Shown piece after piece: positions 9,125 to 17,926 of a stretch of 64,000 nt of DNA. Numbering within the stretch: position 1 is the stretch's first letter; each line of letters begins with the position of its first letter. This DNA is from 34-65-8 sp046294735 (lineage in GTDB: Bacteria; Pseudomonadota; Alphaproteobacteria; Sphingomonadales; Sphingomonadaceae). The stretch spans positions 186,001-250,000 of the forward strand of contig JBKBKB010000003.1 of NCBI GenBank assembly GCA_046294735.1, given 5' to 3'. The notes under the pieces are model-generated. The model was not told the DNA's origin and did not search any database. It saw only the letters and a list, made by a program, of their open reading frames with translations. A program made the position numbers and the translations under genes.

Positions 9125-10183
9125 ATGACAATGCTGGCGATCTATATCGGCGCGGCGCTGGGCATTTCGTTCCTGTGCTCGCTGCTGGAAGCCTCGCTGC
9201 TCACTCTCACGCCGAGTGCCATCCAGGCGGCCAAATCCAACGGCGCCCGCTGGGCGGACCGGATGGCGGCACTCAAGGCAAATGTCGACCGACCGCTGGC
9301 CGCGATCCTGACCCTCAACACGGTCGCCCATACCATGGGCGCGGCCGGGGCGGGGGCGGAATATGCCCGGCTGTTCGGCAACGCGACCCAGGCGATCTTT
9401 GCTGCTGGCCTGACCGTGGCGGTGCTGGTTCTGACCGAGATCATCCCCAAGACCATCGGTGCCCGCTATGCAGCGGCGCTCGGTCCGTTCGTGGCCCGGG
9501 TCCTGCCAGTCATGATCACTGCACTCGCGCCGCTGGTCTGGTTTGCGCAGCAGCTGACCCGGCTGATCACGTTCGGCACGGCGGCCCATGCCCCGCAGCA
9601 CCGGGAAGAACTGCTGGCCGTGGCCCGGATGGGCGAGGAATCAGGCCAGCTCCTGCCGCGCGAAACCAATGTCCTGCGCAACCTGCTTGGCCTCGATAAG
9701 GTGCTGACCGCCGATATCATGACCCCGCGCAGGGTGGTCTTCTCGCTGCCAGCCGACATGCCGCTGGATGATTTCCTGGGCGCGGTGGCCGACAAGCCCT
9801 TTACCCGGATTCCGATATACCGTGCCTCGCCGGATGAAATCGTGGGGTTCGTGATCAAGTCCGAAGTGCTGGAGCATTTCGTCCGCCAGGGCCCTGGCAG
9901 CGGCGGCACGCTTGAGGATGTGGCTCGCCCGGTGGTGACCACGCTGGACACGCTGCCGCTCGACCGGGTGTTCAAGCGTTTTGTCGAGCAGAACATCCAC
10001 TTCATGCTGGTGTTCGATGAATATGGCACAATGGTTGGGGTGATTACGCTCGAAGACGTGGTCGAGACGATCTTCGGGATCGAGATCCTCGACGAGGTCG
10101 ACAAGGTGGCCGACCTTCAGGCCTATGCCCGCGAGCTGTGGGAAAATCGCGCTGCGCGCACGGGCAGGGCTCCCAAAGGCTGA
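9125..10183 (+). CDS. CNNM/CorC-type membrane protein with CBS domains (DUF21 family)
   Basis: With ATG at 9125 the 352-residue protein starts directly at its first membrane helix (MTMLAIYIGAALGISFLCSLL). Residues 1 to about 170 form a DUF21 domain with the conserved SLLEASLLTLTPS and LTEIIPKTIGARYA motifs. A CBS pair follows (TPRRVVFSLPADM ... FDEYGTMVGVITLEDVVETIFG). The usual C-terminal transporter-associated domain is absent or very short. Members are linked to magnesium, cobalt or sodium export and are often called hemolysin-like. The gene sits 31 bases after the CinA-like gene and may be co-transcribed with it. Confidence 0.85.
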   Translation: MTMLAIYIGAALGISFLCSLLEASLLTLTPSAIQAAKSNGARWADRMAALKANVDRPLAAILTLNTVAHTMGAAGAGAEYARLFGNATQAIFAAGLTVAVLVLTEIIPKTIGARYAAALGPFVARVLPVMITALAPLVWFAQQLTRLITFGTAAHAPQHREELLAVARMGEESGQLLPRETNVLRNLLGLDKVLTADIMTPRRVVFSLPADMPLDDFLGAVADKPFTRIPIYRASPDEIVGFVIKSEVLEHFVRQGPGSGGTLEDVARPVVTTLDTLPLDRVFKRFVEQNIHFMLVFDEYGTMVGVITLEDVVETIFGIEILDEVDKVADLQAYARELWENRAARTGRAPKG

Positions 10184-10223
10184 TCACAACCATCCGTTAA
10201 GCCTGCTGCACTAACGTGGCAGA

Positions 10224-11261
10224 ATGACCGCTGTCTATATCACCATTGATACCGAATATGCGGCCAACCTGCCCGGGGTGGGTGGGCCGGGATCGCGGGC
10301 GGAGAACTTCGCCCGCTCGATCCGGTGCGACACGCCGAGCGGCCCGGTCGGGATCGAATACCAGATGGACGTGATGGACCGGCACGGCCTGAAAGGCGTG
10401 TTCTTCGTCGATCCGATGCCGGCGCTGGTGTGGGGAGTGGCAGCGGTTGAGGATGTGGTCGGCCCGATTGTCGCGCGCGGGCATGATGTTCAGCTGCACT
10501 GCCATACTGAATGGCTGGCGCTGGCGCCGGGGGATGCACAGCGCACCCGGCTGGCCGGTTCGCTGACCGGTCAGAACATCAAGGACTTCCCGCTCGACGT
10601 CCAGTGCCGCATTCTGGACTGGGCCCGCGGCATGCTGGTCGCAGCCGGAGCGCCGCGCCCCACCGTGTTCCGGGCGGGCAATTACGGTGCCAACGACGAT
10701 ACCCTGCGCGCGCTGGCCGAGATCGGCATTCCCTATGACACCAGCCATGCCCCGGCACTGGTCGGCAAGGGTGTCTGCGCGATCACTTTGGGGGAGGAAG
10801 TGTGCCGCCCGGTGCTGCATCACGGCACTATCGAGGTGCCGATTGCCTGCATGAAGGATTTTGGCGGCGGCCTGCGCCATGGCCAGGTGACCGCGTTGAC
10901 GCTAGCGGAGCTAACCGGCCTGGTCGAGCACGCGCGTGACAACGGGATCGGTGCGGTGACGCTGGTCTCGCACAGTTTCGAGTTGATGAGCCGCGACCGG
11001 GTGCGCCGCAACCGGGTGGTTGCCCGCCGGTTCGAGCGGTTCTGTGAGAACCTGGCGGCCCTGACCGGATGCCATACCGCAACTTACGCTGCGGCCGCCC
11101 CGACCGTGGAGGACGGTGCGACTGCATCCGTCCACCCACTCAATCCGCTGGTCGGCGGAGCGCGGCTGGTCGAGCAGGCCGTCTCCAATGTCCTCTATGC
11201 CAGCGCGGTGCCCTTGCGCACCAAGCAGACGCTGACCGTCGGCATGGCCATGCTGTGCTGA
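10224..11261 (+). CDS. Polysaccharide deacetylase-like (NodB/WalW-type) protein
   Basis: The 345-residue protein opens with ITIDTEY, the metal-binding Asp motif of the carbohydrate esterase 4 fold. It continues with GVFFVDPMPALVWG and HDVQLHCHTEW, which supplies the His ligands, and FRAGNYGANDDTL as a later active-site segment. It has no signal peptide, so it probably acts in the cytoplasm on surface-polysaccharide precursors or glycolipids. The gene stands alone, 40 bases after the CBS protein, and is followed by a bidirectional hairpin. Confidence 0.8.
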   Translation: MTAVYITIDTEYAANLPGVGGPGSRAENFARSIRCDTPSGPVGIEYQMDVMDRHGLKGVFFVDPMPALVWGVAAVEDVVGPIVARGHDVQLHCHTEWLALAPGDAQRTRLAGSLTGQNIKDFPLDVQCRILDWARGMLVAAGAPRPTVFRAGNYGANDDTLRALAEIGIPYDTSHAPALVGKGVCAITLGEEVCRPVLHHGTIEVPIACMKDFGGGLRHGQVTALTLAELTGLVEHARDNGIGAVTLVSHSFELMSRDRVRRNRVVARRFERFCENLAALTGCHTATYAAAAPTVEDGATASVHPLNPLVGGARLVEQAVSNVLYASAVPLRTKQTLTVGMAMLC

Positions 11262-11273
11262 CCTGATCCAACC

Positions 11274-11307
11274 AAAAGGGCCGGCGGATTGCTCCCCCGG
11301 CCCCTTA
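11274..11307. terminator. Bidirectional intrinsic terminator between deacetylase and rplA
   Basis: GGGCCGG at 11278-11284 pairs with CCGGCCC at 11297-11303. AAAA precedes the stem on the plus strand, which becomes UUUU after the stem for minus-strand transcripts. The two flanking genes converge, so the hairpin can end both, with the better U-tract on the rplA side. Confidence 0.6.
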
Positions 11308-11363
11308 TCTGTTGGATTGCGCTGTATCACCATTCCGGTCGCCAGCGCTTGAGGTGTTACAGG

Positions 11364-12059
11364 TTACGCGCCTTCGACTTCGCTCAGGTCAACCTTGAGG
11401 CCGGGGCCCATGGTGCTGGTGAGCGAGATCTTGCGGACATACTTGCCCTTGGCACCGCTCGGCTTGGACTTCACCACTGCTTCGGTCAGCGCCTTGAAGT
11501 TCGCCTTCAGCGCATCGTCCGAAAACGACAGCTTGCCCAGGCCCGAATGGATGATGCCCTGCTTTTCCACGCGGAACTCGACCTGGCCCGCCTTGGCGTC
11601 CTTGACCGCCTGCTCCACATTGGGGGTGACGGTGCCGAGCTTCGGGTTCGGCATCAGGCCCTTGGGGCCGAGCACCTTGCCGAGACGGCCGACTACGCCC
11701 ATCATGTCCGGCGTCGCGATGACGCGGTCATAGTCAAGATTGCCGGCCTGCATGTCTTCCATCAGGTCTTCTGCGCCGACCTTGTCGGCTCCGGCAGCCA
11801 GCGCCTTTTCGGCGTTGTCGCCGCGCGCGAACACGGCCACCCGAACATCCTTGCCGGTGCCCGAAGGCAGCGACACCATGCCGCGCACCATCTGGTCGGC
11901 ATGGCGCGGATCGACGCCAAGGTTCATCGCAACTTCGAGCGTCTCGTCGAACTTCTTGCTCGACAGTTCGCGCAGCTTGGCGACGGCTTCGTCGAACCCG
12001 TAGAGCTTTTCAGCGTCGAGCGCGGCGAGAGTCTTCTGCTTCTTGGTCTGCTTTGCCAT
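11364..12059 (-). CDS. rplA: 50S ribosomal protein L1
   Basis: The start is the ATG at 12059 (MAKQTKKQKTLAAL), giving 231 residues, the normal L1 length. The frame can be extended upstream only by running into rplK. It contains the L1 hallmarks: LPSGTGKDVRVAVFARG, DKVGAEDLMEDMQAG, LGKVLGPKGLMPNPKLGTV and the C-terminal ISLTSTMGPGLKVDL. L1 forms the mobile stalk of the 50S subunit near the E site, and in many bacteria it represses its own operon. It lies 4 bases downstream of rplK. Confidence 0.98.
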   Translation of the reverse strand: MAKQTKKQKTLAALDAEKLYGFDEAVAKLRELSSKKFDETLEVAMNLGVDPRHADQMVRGMVSLPSGTGKDVRVAVFARGDNAEKALAAGADKVGAEDLMEDMQAGNLDYDRVIATPDMMGVVGRLGKVLGPKGLMPNPKLGTVTPNVEQAVKDAKAGQVEFRVEKQGIIHSGLGKLSFSDDALKANFKALTEAVVKSKPSGAKGKYVRKISLTSTMGPGLKVDLSEVEGA

Positions 12060-12063
12060 GTCC

Positions 12064-12495
12064 TTAGCCCTCCACCACTTCGAGGCCCATCGAACGGGCA
12101 GAGCCTTCAATGATCTTCATTGCCTGATCGACGTCGTTTGCACTGAGATCGGCCATCTTGGCTTCGGCAATCTCGCGCACCTGGGCCTTTGTCACCGAAC
12201 CTGCGACAACCTTGCCCGGCTCTTTCGAGCCCGACTTGAGGTTGGCAGCCTTCTTGAGGAAGTAGGACGCTGGCGGGGTCTTGGTCACGAAGGTGAACGA
12301 ACGGTCGGCATAGACCGTGATCACGGTCGGGATCGGCATACCCTTTTCGAGCGCATCGGTCGCGGCGTTGAACGCCTTGCAGAATTCCATGATGTTCACG
12401 CCGCGCTGACCCAGCGCAGGGCCGATTGGCGGGGACGGGTTGGCAGCGCCCGCAGGCACCTGCAACTTGATGTAGCCTTCAATCTTCTTGGCCAT
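12064..12495 (-). CDS. rplK: 50S ribosomal protein L11
   Basis: The 143-residue protein has the L11 motifs QVPAGAANPSPPIGPALGQ (the thiostrepton-binding proline hinge), GVNIMEFCKAFNA and the C-terminal RNA-binding SARSMGLEVVEG. L11 is part of the GTPase-associated centre and is needed for RelA activation by stalled ribosomes in other bacteria. In most alphaproteobacteria secE-nusG directly precede rplK. Here the upstream neighbour is an acid phosphatase on the same strand with 171 bases between, so rplK-rplA must carry its own promoter. Confidence 0.98.
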   Translation of the reverse strand: MAKKIEGYIKLQVPAGAANPSPPIGPALGQRGVNIMEFCKAFNAATDALEKGMPIPTVITVYADRSFTFVTKTPPASYFLKKAANLKSGSKEPGKVVAGSVTKAQVREIAEAKMADLSANDVDQAMKIIEGSARSMGLEVVEG

Positions 12496-12666
12496 GAAGC
12501 CATATCCTTTCGCACTGTTCCCCGAACCTGCGCGACAGGCGCACGCACCGGGGTCATGTTAAGCGGTCAAGCAGCGGCGCAAGGCCACCTCCCGCATGGG
12601 CTTCCCTTTCAGGAAGGCGCGCGCTTAAGCTGTGGGGGCGCAAAAAGCAAGCGCAGCGTGGTGCGG

Positions 12667-13464
12667 CTAGAACTGCGCCAGCGCAGCCGCTTCAGCGGCA
12701 CACTTCGCCACATCAACTGGGACCGGTTGCACCGCCGCCAGTTCGGCGCGGGCGGCGCCCCAGTCAGCGCGGAAAGCGTCGTTCGCATGGAGCCGGGCAA
12801 AGGTAGCAGCGGCAATCGCTTCGCCTGCCTCGGTGTCGCTCAGCCAGTGGACGTTGCACACCGCCCGGCTACGCGCAAAGGCGGTGCCGCGACCGGCCAG
12901 CTGCGCTGTCCGGTCGGGCAGAAGGCTCGCCAGCAGCAGCCCGGTGCCATACCCGATCGCGGCGTGGCCAGAGGGATACGATCCGTTCCCGCGCAATGCG
13001 GCTTCATCGCCGGGCGTGCAGGTCGGCGCGTCGTTGCTCATGAACGGGCGCAGGCGCATGTACTGGTCCTTGACCTTGCTGGTCGACGAGCCAAAATCCG
13101 CCGCGGCGCGGCGCAGCAACCGCGCCGTCTGCGGTGTCGCGGTATCGTCGATCACCCGGCCGGCGGCACAGGAAAAAGCCCTTGTGAACCAGCCCGGGCC
13201 AAGATCGGCATCGTTCGCCGCCATCTGCCAGCGCGGGCCGGGACCACGCGCCAGCAGGGCTGCGCTGGCCGCCATATCTCGCTGAAGCGCCATGCTCCCA
13301 TCGGCCGGTGGCGGCCCCACCAGCATCTCCCCGCCCGGCAGGCCGCCGCCGATATAGGGCTGGCCGAAATCGAACCGCACCGGGGCGCTCTGCGCCATCG
13401 CAACAGTGCCAGCGGCCACAGCCAGCGGCACCACCAGCGCCAAAATCGTGCTTCGCACAGTCAT
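12667..13464 (-). CDS. Class A non-specific acid phosphatase (PAP2 family), secreted
   Basis: The 265-residue protein has an N-terminal signal peptide ending near AMAQSAP. It has the full PAP2 signature in order: KDQYMRLRP (KxxxxxxRP), GSYPSGHA (PSGH) and SRAVCNVHWLSD (SRxxxxxHxxxD). Size and motif spacing match bacterial class A acid phosphatases such as PhoN, which act in the periplasm on phosphomonoesters. The start ATG overlaps the stop of the crotonase gene (13461-13464), so it is the last gene of a coupled three-gene block on the minus strand. Confidence 0.9.
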   Translation of the reverse strand: MTVRSTILALVVPLAVAAGTVAMAQSAPVRFDFGQPYIGGGLPGGEMLVGPPPADGSMALQRDMAASAALLARGPGPRWQMAANDADLGPGWFTRAFSCAAGRVIDDTATPQTARLLRRAAADFGSSTSKVKDQYMRLRPFMSNDAPTCTPGDEAALRGNGSYPSGHAAIGYGTGLLLASLLPDRTAQLAGRGTAFARSRAVCNVHWLSDTEAGEAIAAATFARLHANDAFRADWGAARAELAAVQPVPVDVAKCAAEAAALAQF

Positions 13465-14249
13465 GCCTGCTCCCGTCCCCGTTCCTGTACCGCCAGCCGG
13501 CGGGCCTCGACCTGCTCCGGCTTGACGGCGGAATTGGCGGCGCTGCTCAGCCGCGCCTCCAGTGCCATGCCGCCGGCAAAGTCCGACGCGTACCCTTCGT
13601 CGATCAGCGCCTTGTAGCGTGCCAGAAACGCGGGGTCGATCTGCGCCATGTCACGCGCAAGGCGCTGCGCCAAAGGCAGCAAATCATCGGGTTCGACGAC
13701 ATGGTTGACCAGCCCCCACGCCTGCGCGGTGATGGCATCGAGGAAGTTGCCGGTGAACGACAATTCCTTGGCCCGCGAAATGCCGATCATCCGCGACAAT
13801 TTCTGCGACAGGCCCCAGCCGGGCATGATGCCGACCCGGGCATGGGTATCGGCAAACCGGGCATTGGTGCTGGCGACCAGCACGTCGCAGGCCAGCGCTA
13901 CCTCGAACCCGCCGGTAATCGCCACGCCGTTGATCGCGCCGATGACCGGCTTGCGGCACTGCTCGATCGCCCTGACCGGATTGACAGCGGGGCTTTCGGC
14001 ATTGGCCGCGCCGAGCGCCGAGGCGTCGGAGCCAAGTTCCTTCAGGTCGAGCCCGGCAGTAAAGGCCCGCTCTCCCGCTCCGGTCAGCACCACCGCGCGG
14101 ACGCTGTCATCCGCATCGAGCGCACGCATGACATCGAAAAGCATCTGGCGCATGGCCTTGCTCAGCGCATTCATCGCCTGCGGCCGGTTGAGAGTCACGG
14201 TGGCGACCGGGCCATCGATGATCAGCAGCACCGGGTCTGGCTGGCTCAT
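13461..14249 (-). CDS. Enoyl-CoA hydratase/isomerase family protein (crotonase)
   Basis: The 262-residue protein follows the crotonase pattern: TLNRPQAMNALS near the start, RAVVLTGAGERAFTAGLDLKEL (the CoA-binding A-G-x-D-L loop), and PVIGAINGVAITGGFEVALACDVLVAS with the oxyanion Gly pair. The position of the usual hydratase Glu after the second oxyanion loop is occupied by MPGWGLSQKLSRMIG, as in several enoyl-CoA hydratases annotated for unsaturated or branched substrates. Both ends overlap neighbours by 4 bases, which points to translational coupling with the serine hydrolase upstream and the phosphatase downstream. Confidence 0.88.
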   Translation of the reverse strand: MSQPDPVLLIIDGPVATVTLNRPQAMNALSKAMRQMLFDVMRALDADDSVRAVVLTGAGERAFTAGLDLKELGSDASALGAANAESPAVNPVRAIEQCRKPVIGAINGVAITGGFEVALACDVLVASTNARFADTHARVGIMPGWGLSQKLSRMIGISRAKELSFTGNFLDAITAQAWGLVNHVVEPDDLLPLAQRLARDMAQIDPAFLARYKALIDEGYASDFAGGMALEARLSSAANSAVKPEQVEARRLAVQERGREQA

Positions 14250-15769
14250 GGGCGTGTCTCCGTGGTCTGAAGCGAGCGCAGGAAGGGCGAGCGGTTGCCG
14301 AACCGCTCGATGTGGTCAATCGTGCCATCGGGTTTGCGTACGAAGGTCACAACGTCGCGTTCCTCCCCCTTCGCGGTGACTACGCGGAACCGGTCACCGC
14401 CGAGCGGCTTCAATCGGGTCAGGTCTCCGAGCGGATCGCCGGTCGCCAACTCGGCCCAGGCCAGCCCGCCGGCCCAGGGCAGAATCACGCTATCCGGGCC
14501 CCATGGTTGGCTGCCAACCAGCCCGGCGTATGCGGCCAGATCGACCGGCCCGGCTTCCGGATCCGGGAAAGTCTTCGCGCTAAGGCGGTTGGCCAGCAGG
14601 GCGCTGAGCCCGCGGGCATAGAAGCCGGGATCGTCCATTGCGTTCATCGCCACCGCGATTGCGGTCTCGCTGGCCGGGTCGATCATCAGGGTGCTGCGAT
14701 AGCCGGGGCAACTGCCACCGTGGCCGACCATGTTGCGCCCGTCCATCTGGTAAGCGGCGAAGCCGAGGCCCCAGCTCGTGTCGCGGTCGGGCGTGATATA
14801 ATGGACCCGGTGCATCTCGCGCAGGGTCGAGGCCCGCAGAACTTCAGCCTTGCCGCTGCGAAGCAGGCGGAATTGCCAGGTGGCGAACCGGGCCAGATCG
14901 TTGACCGTAGAGCTGAAACCGGCCGCAGGCGTAATCCCGCGGGGATCGAACAACCTGACTTCCGGCCGCTCCCCCGCCGGTGTGAGGGCGCCATAGCCCA
15001 CGGCCATGTCCTTGCCATGCAGCGCCGCAGGGATGCCGGGGCGGGTATCATCCAGCCCGAGCGGGGAAAGGATCCGGGTGGTCACATAGTCGGCATAGAG
15101 CTGTCCGCTGACTGCCTCGATCGTATCCCCCGCCAGCGTCATCCCTAGATTGGAATATTGAAACGTGGTCGCCGCCGGATAGAGCGGCGGCTGGCCGGGT
15201 ATGCCGGCGCGAATCTCGGCCTGGCTGGGGAAGGGGAAATCCGGTCCGGTCCAATAGGGGTGCGCCGATTCGCGCGGCAGGCCGGCTGAATGGGTCAGCA
15301 GCCCGCGTAGGGTCACCGGCACGCTCTCCCGCTCGTCCGGGGCCAGGGTGGCCCACGGCAGATAGGTCGTCACCGGCTCGTCAAGCCGCACGCGCCCTTC
15401 CTCCCATTGCTGCATCACTGCAATCGCGGTGAACAACTTGGAGATCGAGCAGATCGAATAAATCGTGTCACCGGTGGCGGGGATGCGGCCCTTGCGGTCG
15501 ATCGTGCCGAACCCGCGTGACCAGACTGTCTGGTCGCCCCGCGCCAGTGCCACCGAGATGGCCGGAATGCGGCCATAACGGCGCTGCGTGTCGATCCATA
15601 AAGCGGCCAGGGTGACGGTTTCTGACAGAGCCGCTGCCTGGCTGGCAGTCTCGCCAGCAGCCTGGGCCTCGTCCGCTGGTGCCGGCGCATGGTTGTCAGC
15701 GTGCGCGGGCAGGGCCATGGCCCCAGCCATCAGCGCGCATCCCGCCAGCCAGCGTTGTGTATGCCTCAT
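14246..15769 (-). CDS. Secreted beta-lactamase-fold serine hydrolase (class C/penicillin-binding family)
   Basis: I use ATG at 15769, preceded by GGAGAGGG, rather than the adjacent GTG at 15772. The 507-residue product has a signal peptide ending near PAHADN. A beta-lactamase domain follows with SISK (Ser-x-x-Lys nucleophile), YSNLGMTL (Tyr-x-Asn) and a late GHGGSCPG corresponding to the KTG/HxG box. A C-terminal domain of about 120 residues of unknown role follows. Members include esterases and D-aminopeptidases, and true beta-lactamase activity is not implied. The 3' end overlaps the crotonase start by ATGA. Confidence 0.85.
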   Translation of the reverse strand: MRHTQRWLAGCALMAGAMALPAHADNHAPAPADEAQAAGETASQAAALSETVTLAALWIDTQRRYGRIPAISVALARGDQTVWSRGFGTIDRKGRIPATGDTIYSICSISKLFTAIAVMQQWEEGRVRLDEPVTTYLPWATLAPDERESVPVTLRGLLTHSAGLPRESAHPYWTGPDFPFPSQAEIRAGIPGQPPLYPAATTFQYSNLGMTLAGDTIEAVSGQLYADYVTTRILSPLGLDDTRPGIPAALHGKDMAVGYGALTPAGERPEVRLFDPRGITPAAGFSSTVNDLARFATWQFRLLRSGKAEVLRASTLREMHRVHYITPDRDTSWGLGFAAYQMDGRNMVGHGGSCPGYRSTLMIDPASETAIAVAMNAMDDPGFYARGLSALLANRLSAKTFPDPEAGPVDLAAYAGLVGSQPWGPDSVILPWAGGLAWAELATGDPLGDLTRLKPLGGDRFRVVTAKGEERDVVTFVRKPDGTIDHIERFGNRSPFLRSLQTTETRP

Positions 15770-15850
15770 CACCCTCTCCCTGTTCGTCGGTCGGCCTGCC
15801 CGGCAGACTGTGTGCCATCATGCCGTGCCCGGGCCAAGCCCCTCGCCGTT

Positions 15851-16534
15851 TCATAACCGCCAGTCGATCGCCCCTCGCCCGGCTGCTTCGAGAAAGGCGT
15901 TGATCTTGCTGAACGGCTTCGACCCGAAGAACCCGCGATGCGCCGATAACGGGCTGGGGTGCGGGCTACGCAGCACCAGATGCCGCCCGCTGGCGCCGAT
16001 TTCCGGGACCCGGGCGGCCTTGGCCTGCGCATGGCTGCCCCATAGCACGAACACGCTGGGCTCCTCCCGCAGGGCAACCGCCCGGACACAGGCGTCGGTC
16101 ACTGTTTCCCATCCCTTGCCGGCATGGCTTGCGGCCTTGTGCGCCTCGACTGTCAGGGTGGCATTGAGCAGCAGCACTCCCTGCCCTGCCCACGTACCGA
16201 GGTCGCCATGCTCGGGCCGGGGCAGGCCGAGGTCGCTGGCCAGTTCCTTGTAGATGTTGGACAGCGAGGGCGGCACCGCCACGCCGCGTGGGACGGAAAA
16301 ACTGAGGCCCATCGCCTGTCCCGGCCCATGGTAGGGATCCTGCCCCAGGATCACCACCCGAACGGACTCCAGCGGGGTTCGCGCCAGGGCTGCGAGCCGG
16401 CTTCCGCGGGGCGGGAGCACCTGCTTGCCGGCCGCTTCCTCGGCCTGCAGCCACCCCCCCAGCCGCCGCGCCTCGGGGGTGGCCAATACCGGTCCGAGCA
16501 CCGGTTGCCAGGACGGGGGAACGGTCTCGCTCAT
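15851..16534 (-). CDS. ung: Uracil-DNA glycosylase
   Basis: The 227-residue protein matches family 1 UDG: GQDPYHGPGQAMGLSFSVP contains the catalytic Asp and the water-activating loop, LLLNATLTVEAHKAASH is the uracil-binding region, and HPSPLSAHRGFFG is the minor-groove intercalation loop with the catalytic His. It removes uracil from DNA in base-excision repair. It lies upstream of the serine hydrolase on the same strand with an 81-base gap, and divergent from the RNase D-like gene. Confidence 0.97.
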   Translation of the reverse strand: MSETVPPSWQPVLGPVLATPEARRLGGWLQAEEAAGKQVLPPRGSRLAALARTPLESVRVVILGQDPYHGPGQAMGLSFSVPRGVAVPPSLSNIYKELASDLGLPRPEHGDLGTWAGQGVLLLNATLTVEAHKAASHAGKGWETVTDACVRAVALREEPSVFVLWGSHAQAKAARVPEIGASGRHLVLRSPHPSPLSAHRGFFGSKPFSKINAFLEAAGRGAIDWRL

Positions 16535-16615
16535 TGGAACGGCGATACCGCGCTATCCGGCCGCTTGCCAGCAGCCCTTCCCTCCCATCCCCAATCGGCC
16601 TAAGGGCAGAGCCTT

Positions 16616-17233
16616 ATGGCAGTACATTTCCACGAAGAAGATTTGCCCGAAGGCGTGCTCGCGCCCGGTCCGGTGGCAGTCGATACCGAGACCATGGGCC
16701 TGATCACCCCGCGGGACCGCCTGTGCCTGGTCCAGATCAGCGACGGGCAGGGCGACGAACATCTGGTCCGGTTCCGGGTCGGAAGCGATTATGCCGCGCC
16801 AAACCTGCGGGCTGTGCTGGCCGATCCGGCGCGGCTCAAGCTGTTCCACTTCGCCCGGTTCGACCTGGCCGCGATCGAACATTATCTCGGCGTCACGGCC
16901 GCGCCTGTGTTCTGCACCAAGATCGCCAGCAAGCTCACCCGCACCTACACCGATCGCCACGGCCTCAAGAACCTGGTCGAGGAATTGCTCGGAGAAAGCA
17001 TCTCCAAGCAGCAACAGTCGAGCGACTGGGGCGCGCCGGTGATCAACGAGGCGCAGCGTGACTATGCTGCCAGCGATGTGCGCTTTCTCCACCGTATGCA
17101 CGCGATCCTGGTGGAGCGGCTGGCGCGTGAAGGGCGGACCGAACTGGCCCAGGCCGCGTTCGACTTCCTCCCGGCGCGGGCGCGGCTCGATCTGGCGGGC
17201 TGGGCCGAGCACGACATCTTCAGCCACATGTAA
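16616..17233 (+). CDS. Short RNase D-like 3'-5' exonuclease
   Basis: The 205-residue protein contains only the DEDDy exonuclease domain: VDTETMGL (first Asp and Glu), FHFARFDLAAIEHYLG (second Asp) and DYAASDVRFLHRMH (Tyr and last Asp). The HRDC domains of classical RNase D are missing, which is normal for the short alphaproteobacterial family often annotated ribonuclease D. It lies 24 bases before lptC on the same strand, so it is probably the first gene of the lptC-lptA transcript. Confidence 0.9.
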   Translation: MAVHFHEEDLPEGVLAPGPVAVDTETMGLITPRDRLCLVQISDGQGDEHLVRFRVGSDYAAPNLRAVLADPARLKLFHFARFDLAAIEHYLGVTAAPVFCTKIASKLTRTYTDRHGLKNLVEELLGESISKQQQSSDWGAPVINEAQRDYAASDVRFLHRMHAILVERLAREGRTELAQAAFDFLPARARLDLAGWAEHDIFSHM

Positions 17234-17257
17234 GGTGAGGGCGGGCACAGGCAGACC

Positions 17258-17926
17258 ATGCTGACCGAGCACCATGTCGAAACCGAGCAGGCCCGGGCCC
17301 TGCGCAGCGCGCGGCAGCACTTTGCCGCGCCGGGTGGCCGGCACGACCGGCTGGTCGGATTTCTCGCCCGGGCCCTGCCGATGGGTGTCGGGGTGCTGGC
17401 CGCGCTGATGGTGATCACGCCCCTCAGCCCGCGCGGGGAAGTGAGCTTCCTGCTCGATCGCAACAAGGTGGCGCTGATCGACGAGCGGCTGGCAGTCGCC
17501 AACGCGCTGTATCGCGGGCAGGACGATCAGGGCCGCCCGTTTTCGCTCCAGGCTGGACAGGCGGTGCAGCGTTCCAGCAGCGAAGGGGTAGTGCGGATGA
17601 GCGATCTGGTGGCGCGGATCCTGCTGGCGGATGGCCCAGCCCGGCTGACAGCTGAATCGGGTGCCTATACCATCGACAGCGAAGTGATGCGGGTGTTCGG
17701 TCCGGTCCGGCTGACTGCCTCTGACGGCTACACCATGGTGGCCCGCGATGTCTCGATCGACCTCAAGACCCGGCGGATGACTGGCGCGGGCGGGGTCGAA
17801 GGGGTTATTCCGGCCGGTACTTTTTCTGCCGACCGGCTTGAAGCCGACCTGTCTGCCCGGACAATCACGCTTGACGGCAATGCCCGGCTGCGCATGGTGC
17901 CGGGGCAACTGAGGATGCCGCAATGA
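17258..17926 (+). CDS. lptC: LPS export periplasmic protein LptC
   Basis: The 222-residue protein has one N-terminal membrane helix (GVGVLAALMVITPLSP region, residues about 45-65). A periplasmic beta-jellyroll domain follows, with repeats such as GPARLTAESGAYTIDSEVM and GPVRLTASDGYTM that are typical of the LptC/OstA fold. LptC hands LPS from the LptB2FG transporter to LptA. Its stop overlaps the lptA ATG by 4 bases. No lptB follows here, and lptF and lptG lie about 29 kb away. Confidence 0.88.
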   Translation: MLTEHHVETEQARALRSARQHFAAPGGRHDRLVGFLARALPMGVGVLAALMVITPLSPRGEVSFLLDRNKVALIDERLAVANALYRGQDDQGRPFSLQAGQAVQRSSSEGVVRMSDLVARILLADGPARLTAESGAYTIDSEVMRVFGPVRLTASDGYTMVARDVSIDLKTRRMTGAGGVEGVIPAGTFSADRLEADLSARTITLDGNARLRMVPGQLRMPQ

